Source: Polydactylus sextarius (lineage: Eukaryota > Chordata > Actinopteri > Polynemidae). From it: a stretch of DNA of 64,000 nucleotides. The position numbers and the translations under genes are program-made. This document shows positions 53,073-64,000 of the stretch, piece after piece. Location of the stretch: assembly GCA_016801845.1 (NCBI GenBank), contig CM028920.1, forward strand, positions 7,062,501 through 7,126,500, written 5' to 3'. The first letter of the stretch is position 1; every line of letters begins with the position of its first letter. The notes under the pieces were generated by a model, which did no database searches, was not told where the DNA came from, and was given only the letters and a program-made list of their open reading frames with translations.

Positions 53073-56000
53073 TTTAGCCATCAGTGGAGTATTGTCTAGC
53101 TATTGTGGAGTCCCGGCTTCACCATGCTAATGGATGTGCTCCTCTAAGATGTGCACAAGAGCCATATATCCATTTCCTCCTGATGATAAATATACGGCTC
53201 CAAACTACATTAAGTGACATCATATGGGACCATAGAGAGAGAGAGAGTGAGAGAGAAAGAGAGTGTGTGTGTGTTTAGGCATGAGTATGCATGCATATAG
53301 AGCATCAAGTGTCCCTTCATGTGTCCAGCCACTTGTGTTTTGGTTTGGGTCTGCAGACAACCATTTGTCCACATTTCTTGCATACTTAGACGTAACATCA
53401 GGGAGTCCAGCTTTTTATGGACTGGGAACTCATTACATCAGACGAGACTGCCCCTTTCAGTGTTTTACCTTGGACCATGGGTTTGGTATTTAACTCTCGC
53501 ATTTTGTCAACAAAATTCAGCCACACCCTGTAATGATTTATAATGGCATCCATGTTCAAGGCTGAGGTTTCCACCATACCTTAACTAACAATAACAAAAC
53601 TGGTTGTTGAACTACTATCTCATGATACATGAACAAAATAGAAGCCGAAAGTGAACCAAAATTCACACACCGTTTGAGAAGCAAAAGGAAACAAGAGCTC
53701 TAACAGTATGAGTACCACATATATGTAAAGGTACATTTGACAATGTCATTACATTACATTATAGCTTCTTTGCAAGATAGATGGTGCTAGAGACTTGATG
53801 ATGTATGCTGATGTGGCTAGTAATCAACAAGTTAGCTAACTAGCCATACGTTAGCTCAGTCTCTGATTCTTTCTTTTATCCAAGAACTGTTTTAAGACAA
53901 TGCCTCTTTGGTGGAGCAGTTCATCTTCCAGCAGAGGAGATTCAATGGAAACAAGAGGTGCAACAGCTAACAAGCTACAATAACAAAACTGATCTTGCAC
54001 AGATTAATTTCAAGCTAACATGCTAACATGCATCAACTGCTTGCAACTGCAAATAGCCATTTTATATCTGAGCTGATGTGCCTTAAAGGGAGTTTTTTTT
54101 ATGCCGCTGCATAGTCACTGTTAGCATTAACAGCACTAAACCAGCAGAGACGCTACAAGTTCAGCATCAAACTAGTGTACCAGTGGAAAACACCAGTGTC
54201 AATTCTTGGTTTACTTCTGCCACATCTGTTTCTTCTGCATTAGTTATCATGCTAACAAGCTAGCTAAAGTTCTGTTTGTCTTACTTTAGTCTCAATTTGA
54301 AAGCTGCATCCTTCGAAGACTAGACTCTTTGGCTCCCCTACGAATACAGCCTACTTTGTTGCAGGTGACACAAGTAGCATGTAAAGTAAATAAGCTAGGG
54401 ACATCAATGGTGTAAAAAAGGAAATGCTCCGTGCCCTATGTAGATAGCAGAAATCAGTTTACATAGGCCAGACCAGGATGCAGCCTTTGTATTTGGACAC
54501 ATTTATTGTCTTGTTCAACTTGTCTCACTGTTGTATACAGTGTGCCCTAAAGACATAGCGCCACTCAGGGGGTGTATTATAACCGGGCCCATAAACACAA
54601 AGATGGTTGAATCTTCTACCTATCAACCATCATTGCCACCTCTTCCCGCCAACAAATCACATTTAGAGGCAGAGAAAACTTACATGTAACACCTTTAAAT
54701 CTGTCAGGAGCTTTGTATATTGCGTACGTCTCTGTTATTTCAATTGAAGTCTGTTTTTTTTTTTCTTTTGCTGTAAATCGTAGGTAAGATTAAATTTTTA
54801 TGAGGTGCAGTACGGTAAACGGGTCTGCTCGGCTGTCTGCACACTGTGTGACTGGTTCATGATATCATTTATGAGCTCACGATTGAACGAGTAGCCAGTC
54901 CATCTGGTATTCCAGGATATTCAGCTGCATGCACAGAATTATTCATGCATGACCTTGAAATAACACAACACATGGGCCATTATACATAGATTATCATTTG
55001 GGTACATGGTGATTAAAAATGTGGGTGCACTGCATATCTGCAGCCACACACAGGCAAGATGGTGAACCCTATCATTACATTCAGCCCTTCATTAACTTCT
55101 CGCTACTGTAAATGAGCCACAATTTATCTCAGTGAGTTGCAGCGATTATGCATTTACAGCGAAACGGCTTCTCTTTTAAGCATTGTAGTCGATAGTTGTA
55201 GAAGTGACCACTGAGCAGCTCCACCCAAGCAAAGGAAGGTCTGAATCACTCAAAGCACTATGTCCAAATTGGCGCAGTGGGTAGTCACGCTTGGCACACA
55301 CACACACACATTCACACACTCCAGGATCAGTTGTTGTGACTCAGGCGTGAATCATCGGCCAGTGCTCCCTCCGTGTTCCACTCGGTCTGCGATCCGGGCA
55401 GCTGATGTGTCGAACACTGGTGCTCTTTTATGCTCACTCTGGCAGAGTCGGGAAAGATGGAGAGACCCGAAGGACGAGATGGGGTGAAGAAAAACAGAGG
55501 GGTCAAGGAGGACAGGGGAGGTGAGTATAAAGAAAGAAAGAGACAGAAAGAAAAAGGCAGTTCAACAGAAGACTTCATGTTCATCATGTTTACGTTTCCA
55601 CACAAAAACGGGAGAAACAGAAAACATGGCAACAGGATTTTGATGTCAAGGGAATTATGGTTAAGTACAATCTAAACCCTGATGTCTTGGTTGGATCCTG
55701 GAGATGCTTACTGACATTAAAAAGTAAAAAAAAAAATAAATAAATAAACCAAACATTGTTTTACCACTTGTTGAAATATGGTTTTAAAATGATAATTGGT
55801 TTCAAAAGTCAGCTACAGAAAAAAACATGGTTTTTAGTATTTTTTTTAATTCAGGACTACCCTGCTCCAATCACAAACAACTTTATTTGAATTCTGTTAT
55901 TTGACATCACTATTGGATATTTCCTCTTCTATGTTTGACTCTTTGCACATATAACATGTTAACTATCTCCTAATTTGGTGTCAACTTTTTTGTCGTTTTT

Positions 56001-58741
56001 GTCAAGTCAGGGGAAAAAATATTGAAATTAAATAGATTATTGTTGGTGCTTTACACGTACATGTAGGTGGTTGTGTTGGATCCTAAACAAGGAGCAAATT
56101 AAAGCCAACGTCAACACGATGCCTGAGCATTAAAGCTCACTCTACACTAATGAAGTGGTCAGTAAAGATGTGGTATTTGGGTTCGGGTTTCTCAAGAAAA
56201 AAACCAAGGACAAGTAAATTGTAGCGTGACAGTTAAAATCAAATGCAGTCAGGCAAAGATCAGTAGATGATGAACATGCATGAGCAGGGATATTAACCAT
56301 AAGATAAACACAGCTTCAAAACATCTGGTTAATAGTCAGACAGTGTCTGTGTGAAGCTGTGTTGCTTTGGAGAAAAAACAAAAACCAATTACTCTGGCAG
56401 TTAACACTGTGTCTTTTGGATTTCAGACAAACCTCAAGTTGGAAGTTTGAGCAGTATCTAAAATAATCAAACCAACCAGTGATACATCAATATGTTCATA
56501 AGTGTTCATTTTTTTTTTTACATTACTTATAATTAATCTTATTCTCAAAACCATACAAATAATTTTACTGTAAAAAAAAATGTAAATGAAAAAAAAAAAA
56601 AAATCCAAGACTTCATTTATCAGACAGAAACTGCTTTAATTAGATGTCAGTGGTGAGAACAATTATCTGTCTTCAGTGAGCATACGCTGCGCTCTCAGTA
56701 TTAACAGAGCTTTGATTCAATGGGACCAGCAGCGCTGAACGTGCTGAGGGAGAGAAGAGAACCAGAGCAAGTCAGAGAAATAAAGGAGGACGGAGCAGGA
56801 GGATGAAAATACTGAGCTGGAATTAACATACAATGAGAAAAGCCAAGGTGGATAAGATGGATGTGAATAAAGAAGAGAGCACAAAAGAGGAAACTGACTT
56901 TTTTTTTCAGCGATCCCTTTAACTGTAGAGCACATGTTAGCATCTATAAGCTCACTTTTTTATTTTTATGATTGCATTTTTATGAAGGCTGTCCCACTGT
57001 TATTCACTTATTAGTATCTTTAAAAAAAAAAAAAAAAAGACTAGATGCAGCAGCAGGTAGTTGTTAATAGCTCTGTAAATACACTTTATGCTAGTGATAA
57101 CACTGATAAAATTAGCAACTAGCTGGCAAAATATTTAGCTGCTAAAATGATGGTGGAGGTGATGAAATGATAGTAAAATGAGACCAAAAAAACCCAAAAT
57201 CATAATATTACTATCCAACCAACTATCAAGCTAACGATTATTTTAACCATCAACCAACTAATCCCTGTACATTTGCTAGCAGCTATGGCTACAAAGCTAA
57301 TGTTTATATATAATATATAATATAATAGTTTAACCACTGATTGTATTTTAATTCATTTCCTGAGTTGACAGTTTTAACTTTAGTTAATAAAAACACTGTG
57401 ATGTTATATTAAAATACTGACATGTATATAAGCATATTGAAAGCCAAATGACAGATATATAAATGTTACACATTTGAAAATGACATACAGATAAGATCTG
57501 AATTATCATGTAGGTGATGCGCAGTAAAATCAGCCATTTTGGGGAAAAAAAAAATCTACAAGTTATCATCATAAAGACCCCGTCCACTGTTCATTGAGCA
57601 CATCTGATGATCAACAGGCTCCATGTCGGCCGCCATGATGGGCTGTGACATGGAATAAAAATGATGTGGGCCATGTCTTTTGAGCTGTATGTACGCCGGA
57701 AAGAAAGAGATGAGACAATAAAACGGAATAAACATTGATTTTCTTTCCTATCCCATTCATAAATCTGCTGAACATTGTTCAACTGTGTGTGTGTGCATGG
57801 CACCAAATGCACACCAGCAGGGAGGATGTCTGCACAATTGACTTCTATAAATTATACATGATCATCAAATAGCATTGCCTCGTTTGTCTGACCAGATCGT
57901 AGCCATGTTGTCTATATTTTTCTTTTCCATCTGTGCACAACCTTAAACCAAAATGTATCCTCACATTAAAAAAAAAAAAAAAATATAGAAGACAAGTCAA
58001 GTGAAGAGTCAGGTGTTGACATAGATAAATAAAATAAATGTCAGAAACAATACATGAATCGGTCTGTAATTGATTTCTTTCTGAAGATGATGTCATACAA
58101 GAACGATTTGAGAGTCTCAGTGGGCTCAAACGCAATGTCACATCATCATCCCTTCCCTTTTAAACCTGTCCTCCACCGAGTTCAGGTTACAGGCTTTTTG
58201 GTGAGAATGATTCAGTCGACCAGCCAGTCACTCAGCCAGTCAGTCTGTCCCATGTGGTCCTATTATCTGCTCTCAAAAGCCTCTGCCATCTATTGGCAAC
58301 ACACAATCAGGCTGTTCCAAGGACCTCGAAATCAGAAGGAGGGAATCCTTGTCACCTGAGGCTATGTGTACAAGAGTGTGTGTACACGAGTGGGTGTCTG
58401 TGTGTATCACTCCCCCATTCACAGTCTCATTTTATCTGCTTTCTGTTATTATATGTGCCTGCTTCCTCTCAACAGTCCCCCTTCATCTAAAGGCGTAGCA
58501 GCCGGGGGCAGGAGCTTGTGTGTGTTCATGACTGAGGAGCCTGTCAGAGCATTAGTGTGCAAGCAGCATACACAATGAGGGATAACACCAGCTTCTATTA
58601 GAGAGAAAATGAAAAGACAAGAGCTAAAGAAACAGAGCTAACATAGTAAATCAAGCAGAACAATCAATTCATTCGCCTTTAATCTACCCAACACGTCAAG
58701 TTCTGACTTCTTAAATACATACACAGAATAAAAAGGATTTA

Positions 58742-58780
<39 letters not shown>

Positions 58781-60658
58781 AGCCAGGTCCAAGAGCATGG
58801 TGATGGGCGAGGTGTCCCGAGGCTCATGCCGACCGGCCTCCCCCAGTCTCCAGGAGGGAGCACTGAAGGCTGGCTGGCTGAAGAAGCAGCGCAGCATCAT
58901 GAAGAACTGGCAGCTGCGGTGGTTCGTGCTGCGCTCAGATCAGCTGTACTTCTACAAGGACGAGGAAGAAACCAAACCACAGGTAACGACGAAAACACCG
59001 TCCCTCCTGACCGGGTGATCACAGTTACACAACTAACCCATTGTGAAGTGTGCTATCAGTGTTACCTGCTTCAAAAGGTTACAGTTGTATCCCAAGTGAC
59101 TAAATAACCCTTGATGCTAAGTTTAATACAAATGGTGACAAGATGCAGTGCTTAGCAACCAGTTAAAGAAAAGTGTTCCAGTGGTGCTTTGTCACTCTGG
59201 AGGACTGATGGCTTTTTAAGTGCTAATGAGTCAGACAGCACTAGAAACACACAAATGATCAGCTCAGCATTGAAATAACCTTATAATGTATAGCACTTCA
59301 CAGATGTCACCAAAGGACCAGGGACCCGAGGTAGTGTCCTGTGGTGCTTGGCACAAGGAAAAAGACAACAGATCCTCCAGATCTTGTGGTTTGTAGGGTC
59401 GGGGGTCTCCAGAAACCTAGTTACTTCCGGTGCATCCCACAGATGGTTAATCCCATTGGGATCTGGGGGGTTTGGAAGACACTGAGCTCTTCATAATGAT
59501 CCTCCAAACATTTCTTAGCACTGTTTGGTGTGTTGAGGTCCTTTTGGAGGAGGACACTGCCTTTGCTGAGTACCAGTAGTTGGAAAAATAATATCCAGAT
59601 AATTGCCAGGACATGTGGTTTTCTGCTAAACATTGCATTATAAAGAGAATATCAACGTTATTAAGTAGTTTTAATGTTGTGGCAGATCTGTGTAGGTTAA
59701 TGTGATGATGCTAAAATGCTAATGCTAATGGCAAGTCAGTTAAAAGTCAGCAGGTTTCTGAGCAATTAAATGTGCGACCAGGTCACAGTGACAAAAAGTA
59801 TGATGGATAAAATATTAACTTAAGTCATAAACAATTATTGCCAAGTTTGGATAAATCACTGGACCAGCACCACAGAGTGGTGGAGCCCAGATTTTATATC
59901 CTCCATGTGCAAACTAAAACAGGCCTTTATTCATGCTCGACAAGTGCAAAACGCCTTTCACACTGGATTAAAAACAACACTAACACCCACTAACATCTGG
60001 GTTCTGTCTTCAGTGGGAAAGGCTACAATCTGCGTTAATTCCCGGATTGAATGACTCTGCAGTAGTCACGGGTTTATTTATCGGCTCCAGCGTCAAACAG
60101 CAGCGATGGAAACAGGCTAATTTCCGCCACTTTTTCGAGAAATGACGTTCCACCGGTAAATGTGAACACGGTTAAGTCGGACTTGCCTTTTTCTAAACTT
60201 TACTTACCCTGTTTTCTGGTGAATTCGTGACATTGAATGTGACAATCCTGAAGGTAAAAGAGGACAAATCCTTTTTGGCACTAATCTTAGTCTTTAAAAA
60301 AAGAGGTAGTAATGATGATGACTCACCACACTCTCAGGACGTTTTAGTGCATCAGTACAAATAGCACCGAGTGATGCCTGGTTTCTTCCTCCATTAGTGC
60401 GCCGTCATAAAAATATTCACCGGCTAAAATCTCTGATCGATCCAAATCGCTTCGTTGATGAGTCACGCACCTTTTTTGTGGCCCGGTGCTGACTCACAGT
60501 TTCCTATTAATTCTTAAATCTTAAAACACACACAAGCACAGAGCATAATAACCATGATCTGTTCACACATTTTTGGCTAAAATCTTAACACATGTATTGA
60601 TTACTTCAGTTTTCACTTTACATGACGGACATGCATCTTGTGTAGGTGCACTCTTTCT

Positions 60659-60711
<53 letters not shown>

Positions 60712-60869
60712 TGACGTGTTCTCGTCTGCACCGTCTCCATTCAATGGAGAACAAATGACTGAAGGCTCTGACAGACTGTCTTTAATCAGGGCCTGCCAAT
60801 ACTCATCTAGCTTGCATTGATTTGCAACTCCCAGTGGATTCAAGTAAAACACATGGCTGCACGCATGCA

Positions 60870-60910
<41 letters not shown>

Positions 60911-63134
60911 CCCTCTGAGGGCAGGATGTGTGAGAAAGTGTCATTCAGGCCTTTTTTCTCTTCTCTCATCTCTTCTGATCGATTGGACATTGGAGGCTGG
61001 GAGTAATGGCGGTGGGGTTTGATGGGGGGGTGTAGCAGGCAAATCATTGCCACTGAACAACACTAACCCCCACCCCTACATCCTCCCCACTCCATCCTAC
61101 GAAGATGAAAGGATGTGATAATTGGTGCAAGGGAAGGAGGAAAACTGATGCCGAATCTATACAGGTTTTCTTTTCCTTTTCATCACACGGGGATAAATCC
61201 ACTACGCTACAAATGAACTCCACCTTATCGGATGATAGATTTTTTTTTTTGCTCCAAGACAAACACTCGGGTGGAGGAGGAGGAGAACACTGGTTCCCTG
61301 AATAAAATAAATAAGTCTTCAGCTTCAGTTTAACAGAACTACGTTCAGTCATTTATGAAACGATGAGTGGGAGATCACAGCGTGGGCACTGAAATTGTTT
61401 TCTTTTGACTCTGACTTTTGTCTTTGTTGAGAATTCAAGGCTCAGACTAAATAACTAATTTTCCAACAGTTTCATGGAAACAATTTAAAGCAGCTTGTTG
61501 ACATGAGCAACTTCTAACCATTAAAAATGTTGTGGAGTTTTGGTTTCAACACACTCACTCACACATTCGAAGGCTCACGGGTTGAAAGACACTTGTTTTG
61601 TAAAACGTGTTAAATCCATGGGAGAGGAAAGACGAGAATCAATGCAAACTTTATAAGAGGTGATTCTTAATATGGCCAGAAAATCCGAAGTTGCCAGGAT
61701 CGTCTACAGAGCTTGGGTGAACCTAACAATATACCAGAATCCGTGCTGACAAACTATTAGATTCAGGGAAACCAAATCCTTCAATTTAATACAAAAGTGT
61801 TGAGGGAAAAAAGAAAAAAATAAATTAGGTGGACATTTTTCTTATGACCATTACCCAGGAAATTGAAGAACAAACAACAAAATTATTAATGTTTACAACT
61901 GACAAAAATCACCAAATTCAATTAGATCCCAATGTTTTTTGTTGTTTTTTTTCAGTCACTTGAGTCTCTGAGGTGAACTCAATCTATGTGTCTACTATCC
62001 ACGTCAAAAGCTAACTAACAGTTCTTGTCATGCCGCTATGGAAATGACAACTGTTAGTCCTACCGCGTCATGTAGCGCGTGTGGCAGTGTGTGGATGAAA
62101 ACCTCAAGGTTCGGGGCCTCAGTTCTTCTGCTTGCATCTAGTTTTGATCTGCTGGGATGTAGCTCGCCATCAAACATCAGACAGTATCCAGACTCCAGGG
62201 CCCAGATGGATCCAAAAAACCTGACCTACAATGGTTAAAGTAGTCACATTGACACTTCTAAACAGGGACACTGAACCATACTATCCAGATTATACAAGAT
62301 AAAAGTTTCTCATTGTACTCTGTGGCTGACAGAAAAGCAAATTGAAAATAATAAAATGTTGTAAAATCCCATTAGTAACAAAATTATTTGTCTCAAATTT
62401 CCAGAAAACACTTGTCACTACATTTAGCTCTAATGTAATGTTTTCAGTAATACAGAAATATCTTCATCATTCACATGACAATTAATGTAAACAAATTACA
62501 CCAATATGAATAAAATGTATGATTTACAACATGTACCGTTCCAGTTATGACACACAGTGAGTCTTGTGCTTTGTCTGGCGCCATGTAGCAGCTGCTCGCA
62601 GTCACACGCTCATGAAACTCATGGAACATCTCCTAGCGTGTTGAAAATCAAAAGTTAAAGTGCTTGTGAGAATGAGAAACACAATAAATTGTGCAAAAAT
62701 TAAATACAAAACCTACGCTTGTGACAGAATAAACAAAAGTAGCAAAGCTAACATTTCAGCTTAGCGACCGGCATTGGCCATTATTTTCCAAAGGTAACAG
62801 AGCTGATTTTCAAACTTTATATCAACGGTTTTAGTAACTTAATAAATCTTAGCAATCTTGTCAAGCTCTCTGTCACTTAGGGCCAAGAGGAAGTGACCCT
62901 GTGACACCTGTGAGGTCACTAGATGGAGCCACAACCTGATTGGCTGATCTGTCTAACACATTTAAAGTGACATACACATTGTTCAGATTAGAATTTAAAA
63001 TGAATGAATGAACAATTTGTTTTCTTTCTAATTTTCTTTCTTCTTAATATCTAAAAATTCCTCTTCTGTATTCATATTATATTTAAACAGAGGGTTATTT
63101 AACCTGGGTTACACCAAGCTTACTTGTTGCAGAC

Positions 63135-63194
<60 letters not shown>

Positions 63195-64000
63195 GAGATA
63201 ACACATAAATTATTTACAGTCAAAATTCTAACCCTATTCTAAGGGTTTAATATAAACTTACACTAGTTTTCAATGGCAAATGCAGCAAACAGTAACCTTA
63301 AATGTAATATGTCCAAAATACTGTAAGGTGCTTTGAGGTAAATGTATTTTGTGAATTGCCGCAGAACAAATAAAACTGAACTGAATTGAAAGTGAACGGA
63401 GTCAAGGTCAAGCTGTGAAACTGTGACTTTCCCCACATCATTTTTTTATTTGAGACAATATCTTTAAATAAAGGCTCAGGCTGATATTGTGGTTTCTATG
63501 GTAACCTAAGAGATCGGTCAGACAGGGACGTGGTTATGGGAGCTATTAAGAAGGATTAGCATAGGTAGCAGTTACTTTGTTCACACAGGACAGTGCTGGT
63601 CCTTTATTAGCAGTGATTTACTGCTGCTGCTCCACTGGATCCAGCACTGGCACAGATTTATATGTGAGGACTCAGCTGTTGAGTCGGCCAGAGCTTCTTG
63701 GCTTGTGTTTAATAATAAGAGGTTGAATTTAAAGCCTGTGCACATGTTGGCAATCAATAAGAGTGTGTAACGTGTTTGAAACAATACACCGGCTGCTCCA
63801 GCATCGGTGGATGGAGGAGGAAAACTGGTTGACGTTCAGTTTTATAATGTTTACGAGTCACAGTGTCACCATGTTGAGACCATGTAGAAAAGTACAAACT
63901 GCTGTATGTCTTCATCCTCCGCAGCTCAGCCGTGTGATTTGTGTTCTTGAGTTACGTGTTGCCATTTTCTTACTCATTCAACCCTCAGACCAGCCGCTCG
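50178..64000 (+). CDS. arhgap22: ARHGAP22 (Rac GTPase-activating protein), 5' part only; exons 1-2
   Basis: Exons 50178-50220 and 58783-58982 join in phase (1 then 0) into 81 residues, then the gene runs off the window. The N-terminus MLSPKIRQTRRARSKS is almost identical to human ARHGAP22, followed by MVMGE and the start of the PH domain: LKAGWLKKQRSIMKNWQ, RWFVLRSDQLYFYKDEEE, KPQ. ARHGAP22 (p68RacGAP) has PH, RhoGAP and C-terminal coiled-coil regions and turns off Rac1, acting in cell shape, migration and endothelial biology. RARSKS (residues 14-19, Ser19) keeps the RxRxxS Akt site known as Ser16 in human, which recruits 14-3-3. A first ATG three codons upstream adds MTA; the second ATG (50187) matches the mammalian start. 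Paralogues ARHGAP24 and ARHGAP25 differ at the N-terminus, so ARHGAP22 is favoured. Exon 3 (rest of PH) was not found before 64000. Confidence 0.93.
50760..51290. promoter_or_regulatory. Candidate enhancer / conserved noncoding element in ARHGAP22 intron 1
   Basis: A repeat-free 0.5-kb block about 600 bases after exon 1, unlike the surrounding repeat-rich DNA. It contains a perfect octamer-type ATTTGCATAT (50918-50927) and AT-rich homeodomain-like sites (CACTTAATTGATC). Position in the first intron suits an enhancer. Conservation was not measured. Confidence 0.35.
51480..52290. repeat. Tandem repeat, ~60-65-bp unit, about 12 diverged copies
   Basis: AAGCTAACTAGCTTAGCTAT-like cores recur near 51520, 51572, 51634, 51696, 51757, 51871, 51940, 52013, 52065, 52124, 52176 and 52262. 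Each is linked by GAAGGTATGACTTCTTTTAA and TTTGAAAGGTCAGTAACA-type spacers. It is the same family as 48160-48430. Confidence 0.75.
53030..53071. repeat. (TG)n microsatellite
   Basis: About 20 TG units in ARHGAP22 intron 1. A GA-rich and TG run follows at 53234-53275. Confidence 0.96.
54083..54698. mobile_element. MITE-like element (copy 2)
   Basis: The right end CTTACATGTAACACCTTTAA is nearly the same as in the copy at 13300-13663, and the left interior CTGCATAGTCACTGTTAGCAT matches CTGTATAGCCACTGTTAGCAT of that copy. The left tip (TTAAAGGGAGTTTT) is diverged. At 616 bases it is longer, with an interior the first copy lacks or has lost. Confidence 0.55.
54815..55180. promoter_or_regulatory. 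Candidate enhancer / conserved noncoding element in ARHGAP22 intron 1
   Basis: A repeat-poor block just right of the MITE-like copy. It contains TGACCTTGA at 54950-54958, the inverse of the extended nuclear-receptor half-site TCAAGGTCA (NR5A/ERR type), next to an ATTATTCATGCAT octamer-like stretch. It is proposed from sequence character only. Confidence 0.3.
58744..58777 (+). repeat. (TG)n tract at the ARHGAP22 exon 2 acceptor
   Basis: About 16 TG units end six bases before exon 2 and take the place of an ordinary polypyrimidine tract. Confidence 0.95.
58783..58982 (+). CDS. arhgap22: ARHGAP22 exon 2, start of PH domain
   Basis: A 200-base exon, acceptor TTTGCAG and donor GTAACG, phase 1 to 0. 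It encodes RSKSMVMGEV, a short Pro/Ser linker and the first strands of the PH domain with the K-K-Q-R basic loop (GWLKKQRSIMKNWQ) that contacts phosphoinositides in this family. The acceptor is preceded by a (TG)n tract. Confidence 0.97.
59275..59640 (-). mobile_element. Tc1/mariner-like DNA transposon fragment, second copy
   Basis: Read on the minus strand it follows the transposase C-terminal half of the same family as 39108-39800. On the plus strand ATCCCACAGATGGTTAATCC, CATTGGGATCTGGGGGGTTT, CTCCAAACATTTCTTAGCA and AGGAGGACACTGCCTTTGCT appear in order. The minus frame keeps LTICGMHRK where the family has an IEHLWDVLDK-like block. Both ends are missing and the frame is broken. Confidence 0.7.
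60661..60708. repeat. (CA)n microsatellite
   Basis: 24 uninterrupted CA units. Confidence 0.97.
60874..60908. repeat. (CA)n microsatellite
   Basis: About 17 CA units following GCACGCG, 165 bases after the previous CA tract. Confidence 0.96.
63139..63190. repeat. (TG)n microsatellite
   Basis: 26 uninterrupted TG units. Confidence 0.97.
63317..63392 (+). mobile_element. 3' tail of a fish LINE/SINE-type retroelement
   Basis: AATACTGTAAGGTGCTTTGA, TTTTGTGAATTGCCGCAGAA and CAAATAAAACTGAACTGAAT match in order the common teleost tail (GTAAAGCGCTTTGAG ... CTATATAAATAAAATTGAAT). Only the 3' end remains. Confidence 0.65.

Larger units (their letters stand above)
50221..58782 (+). other. arhgap22: ARHGAP22 intron 1
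   Basis: 8.6 kb. It holds two candidate conserved noncoding blocks (50760-51290, 54815-55180), a 60-65-bp tandem repeat (51480-52290), TG tracts (53030-53071, 58744-58777), a second MITE-like copy (54083-54698) and several A/T runs. Open frames such as 55260-55487 and 58054-58359 have no recognisable domains or splice context. Confidence 0.7.
58983..64000 (+). other. arhgap22: ARHGAP22 intron 2 (partial)
   Basis: At least 5 kb to the window edge. It holds a minus-strand Tc1-like fragment (59275-59640), two CA tracts (60661-60708, 60874-60908), a TG tract (63139-63190) and a LINE/SINE-type tail (63317-63392). No further PH-domain exon is visible. Confidence 0.7.

Noticed and set aside
1..64000. 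CRISPR arrays, prokaryotic operons or integrated viral genomes
   Set aside because: Repeats here are microsatellites, tandem satellites and transposons without regular unique spacers. Genes are spliced vertebrate genes, and no viral structural or polymerase gene was seen.

Overview
The window is nuclear DNA from a ray-finned fish, most likely a percomorph teleost. It holds four spliced protein genes with GT-AG introns, AT-rich intergenic DNA full of (TG)n/(CA)n microsatellites, and dispersed repeats of types common in teleost genomes (tRNA-derived SINE, LINE 3' tails, Tc1/mariner-like DNA transposon, GCTAGC-rich tandem repeats). There is no sign of a bacterial or viral replicon, CRISPR array, operon, or rRNA or tRNA gene.

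Layout, all genes on the + strand: (1) TMEM273-like, five coding exons at 3115-7266, a 109-residue single-pass membrane protein. (2) VSTM4, eight coding exons at 10455-24784, a 323-residue V-set immunoglobulin type I membrane protein with ITIM-like and ITSM-like tyrosine motifs in its tail, and probably a long 3' UTR reaching about 27.6 kb. (3) LRRC18, two coding exons at 37032-38221, a 228-residue leucine-rich-repeat protein. (4) The 5' end of ARHGAP22, a Rac GTPase-activating protein: exon 1 at 50178-50220 and exon 2 at 58783-58982, which carries the start of the PH domain. The rest of this gene lies beyond the right edge.

The order TMEM273 - VSTM4 - LRRC18 - ARHGAP22 in one orientation matches the human 10q11.22-q11.23 block. 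The large WDFY4 gene, which surrounds LRRC18 in human, is not recognisable here. Together with my recollection that zebrafish has a and b copies of vstm4 and lrrc18, this suggests that the window is one of two teleost genome-duplication ohnologons.

The genes do not form a pathway; they are old neighbours. Gene-free stretches hold decayed mobile elements: an L1-like endonuclease remnant, two deleted copies of one Tc1-like family, two copies of a MITE-like element, an array of about 113-bp tRNA-like modules, and a 60-65-bp tandem family seen at two sites. There are also several repeat-poor blocks that may be conserved regulatory elements. I found no clearly new biological system. The most useful leads are the small TMEM273 orthologue, the two tyrosine motifs of VSTM4, the ATGA uORF and TG-repeat acceptor of ARHGAP22, and the tRNA-like tandem array.
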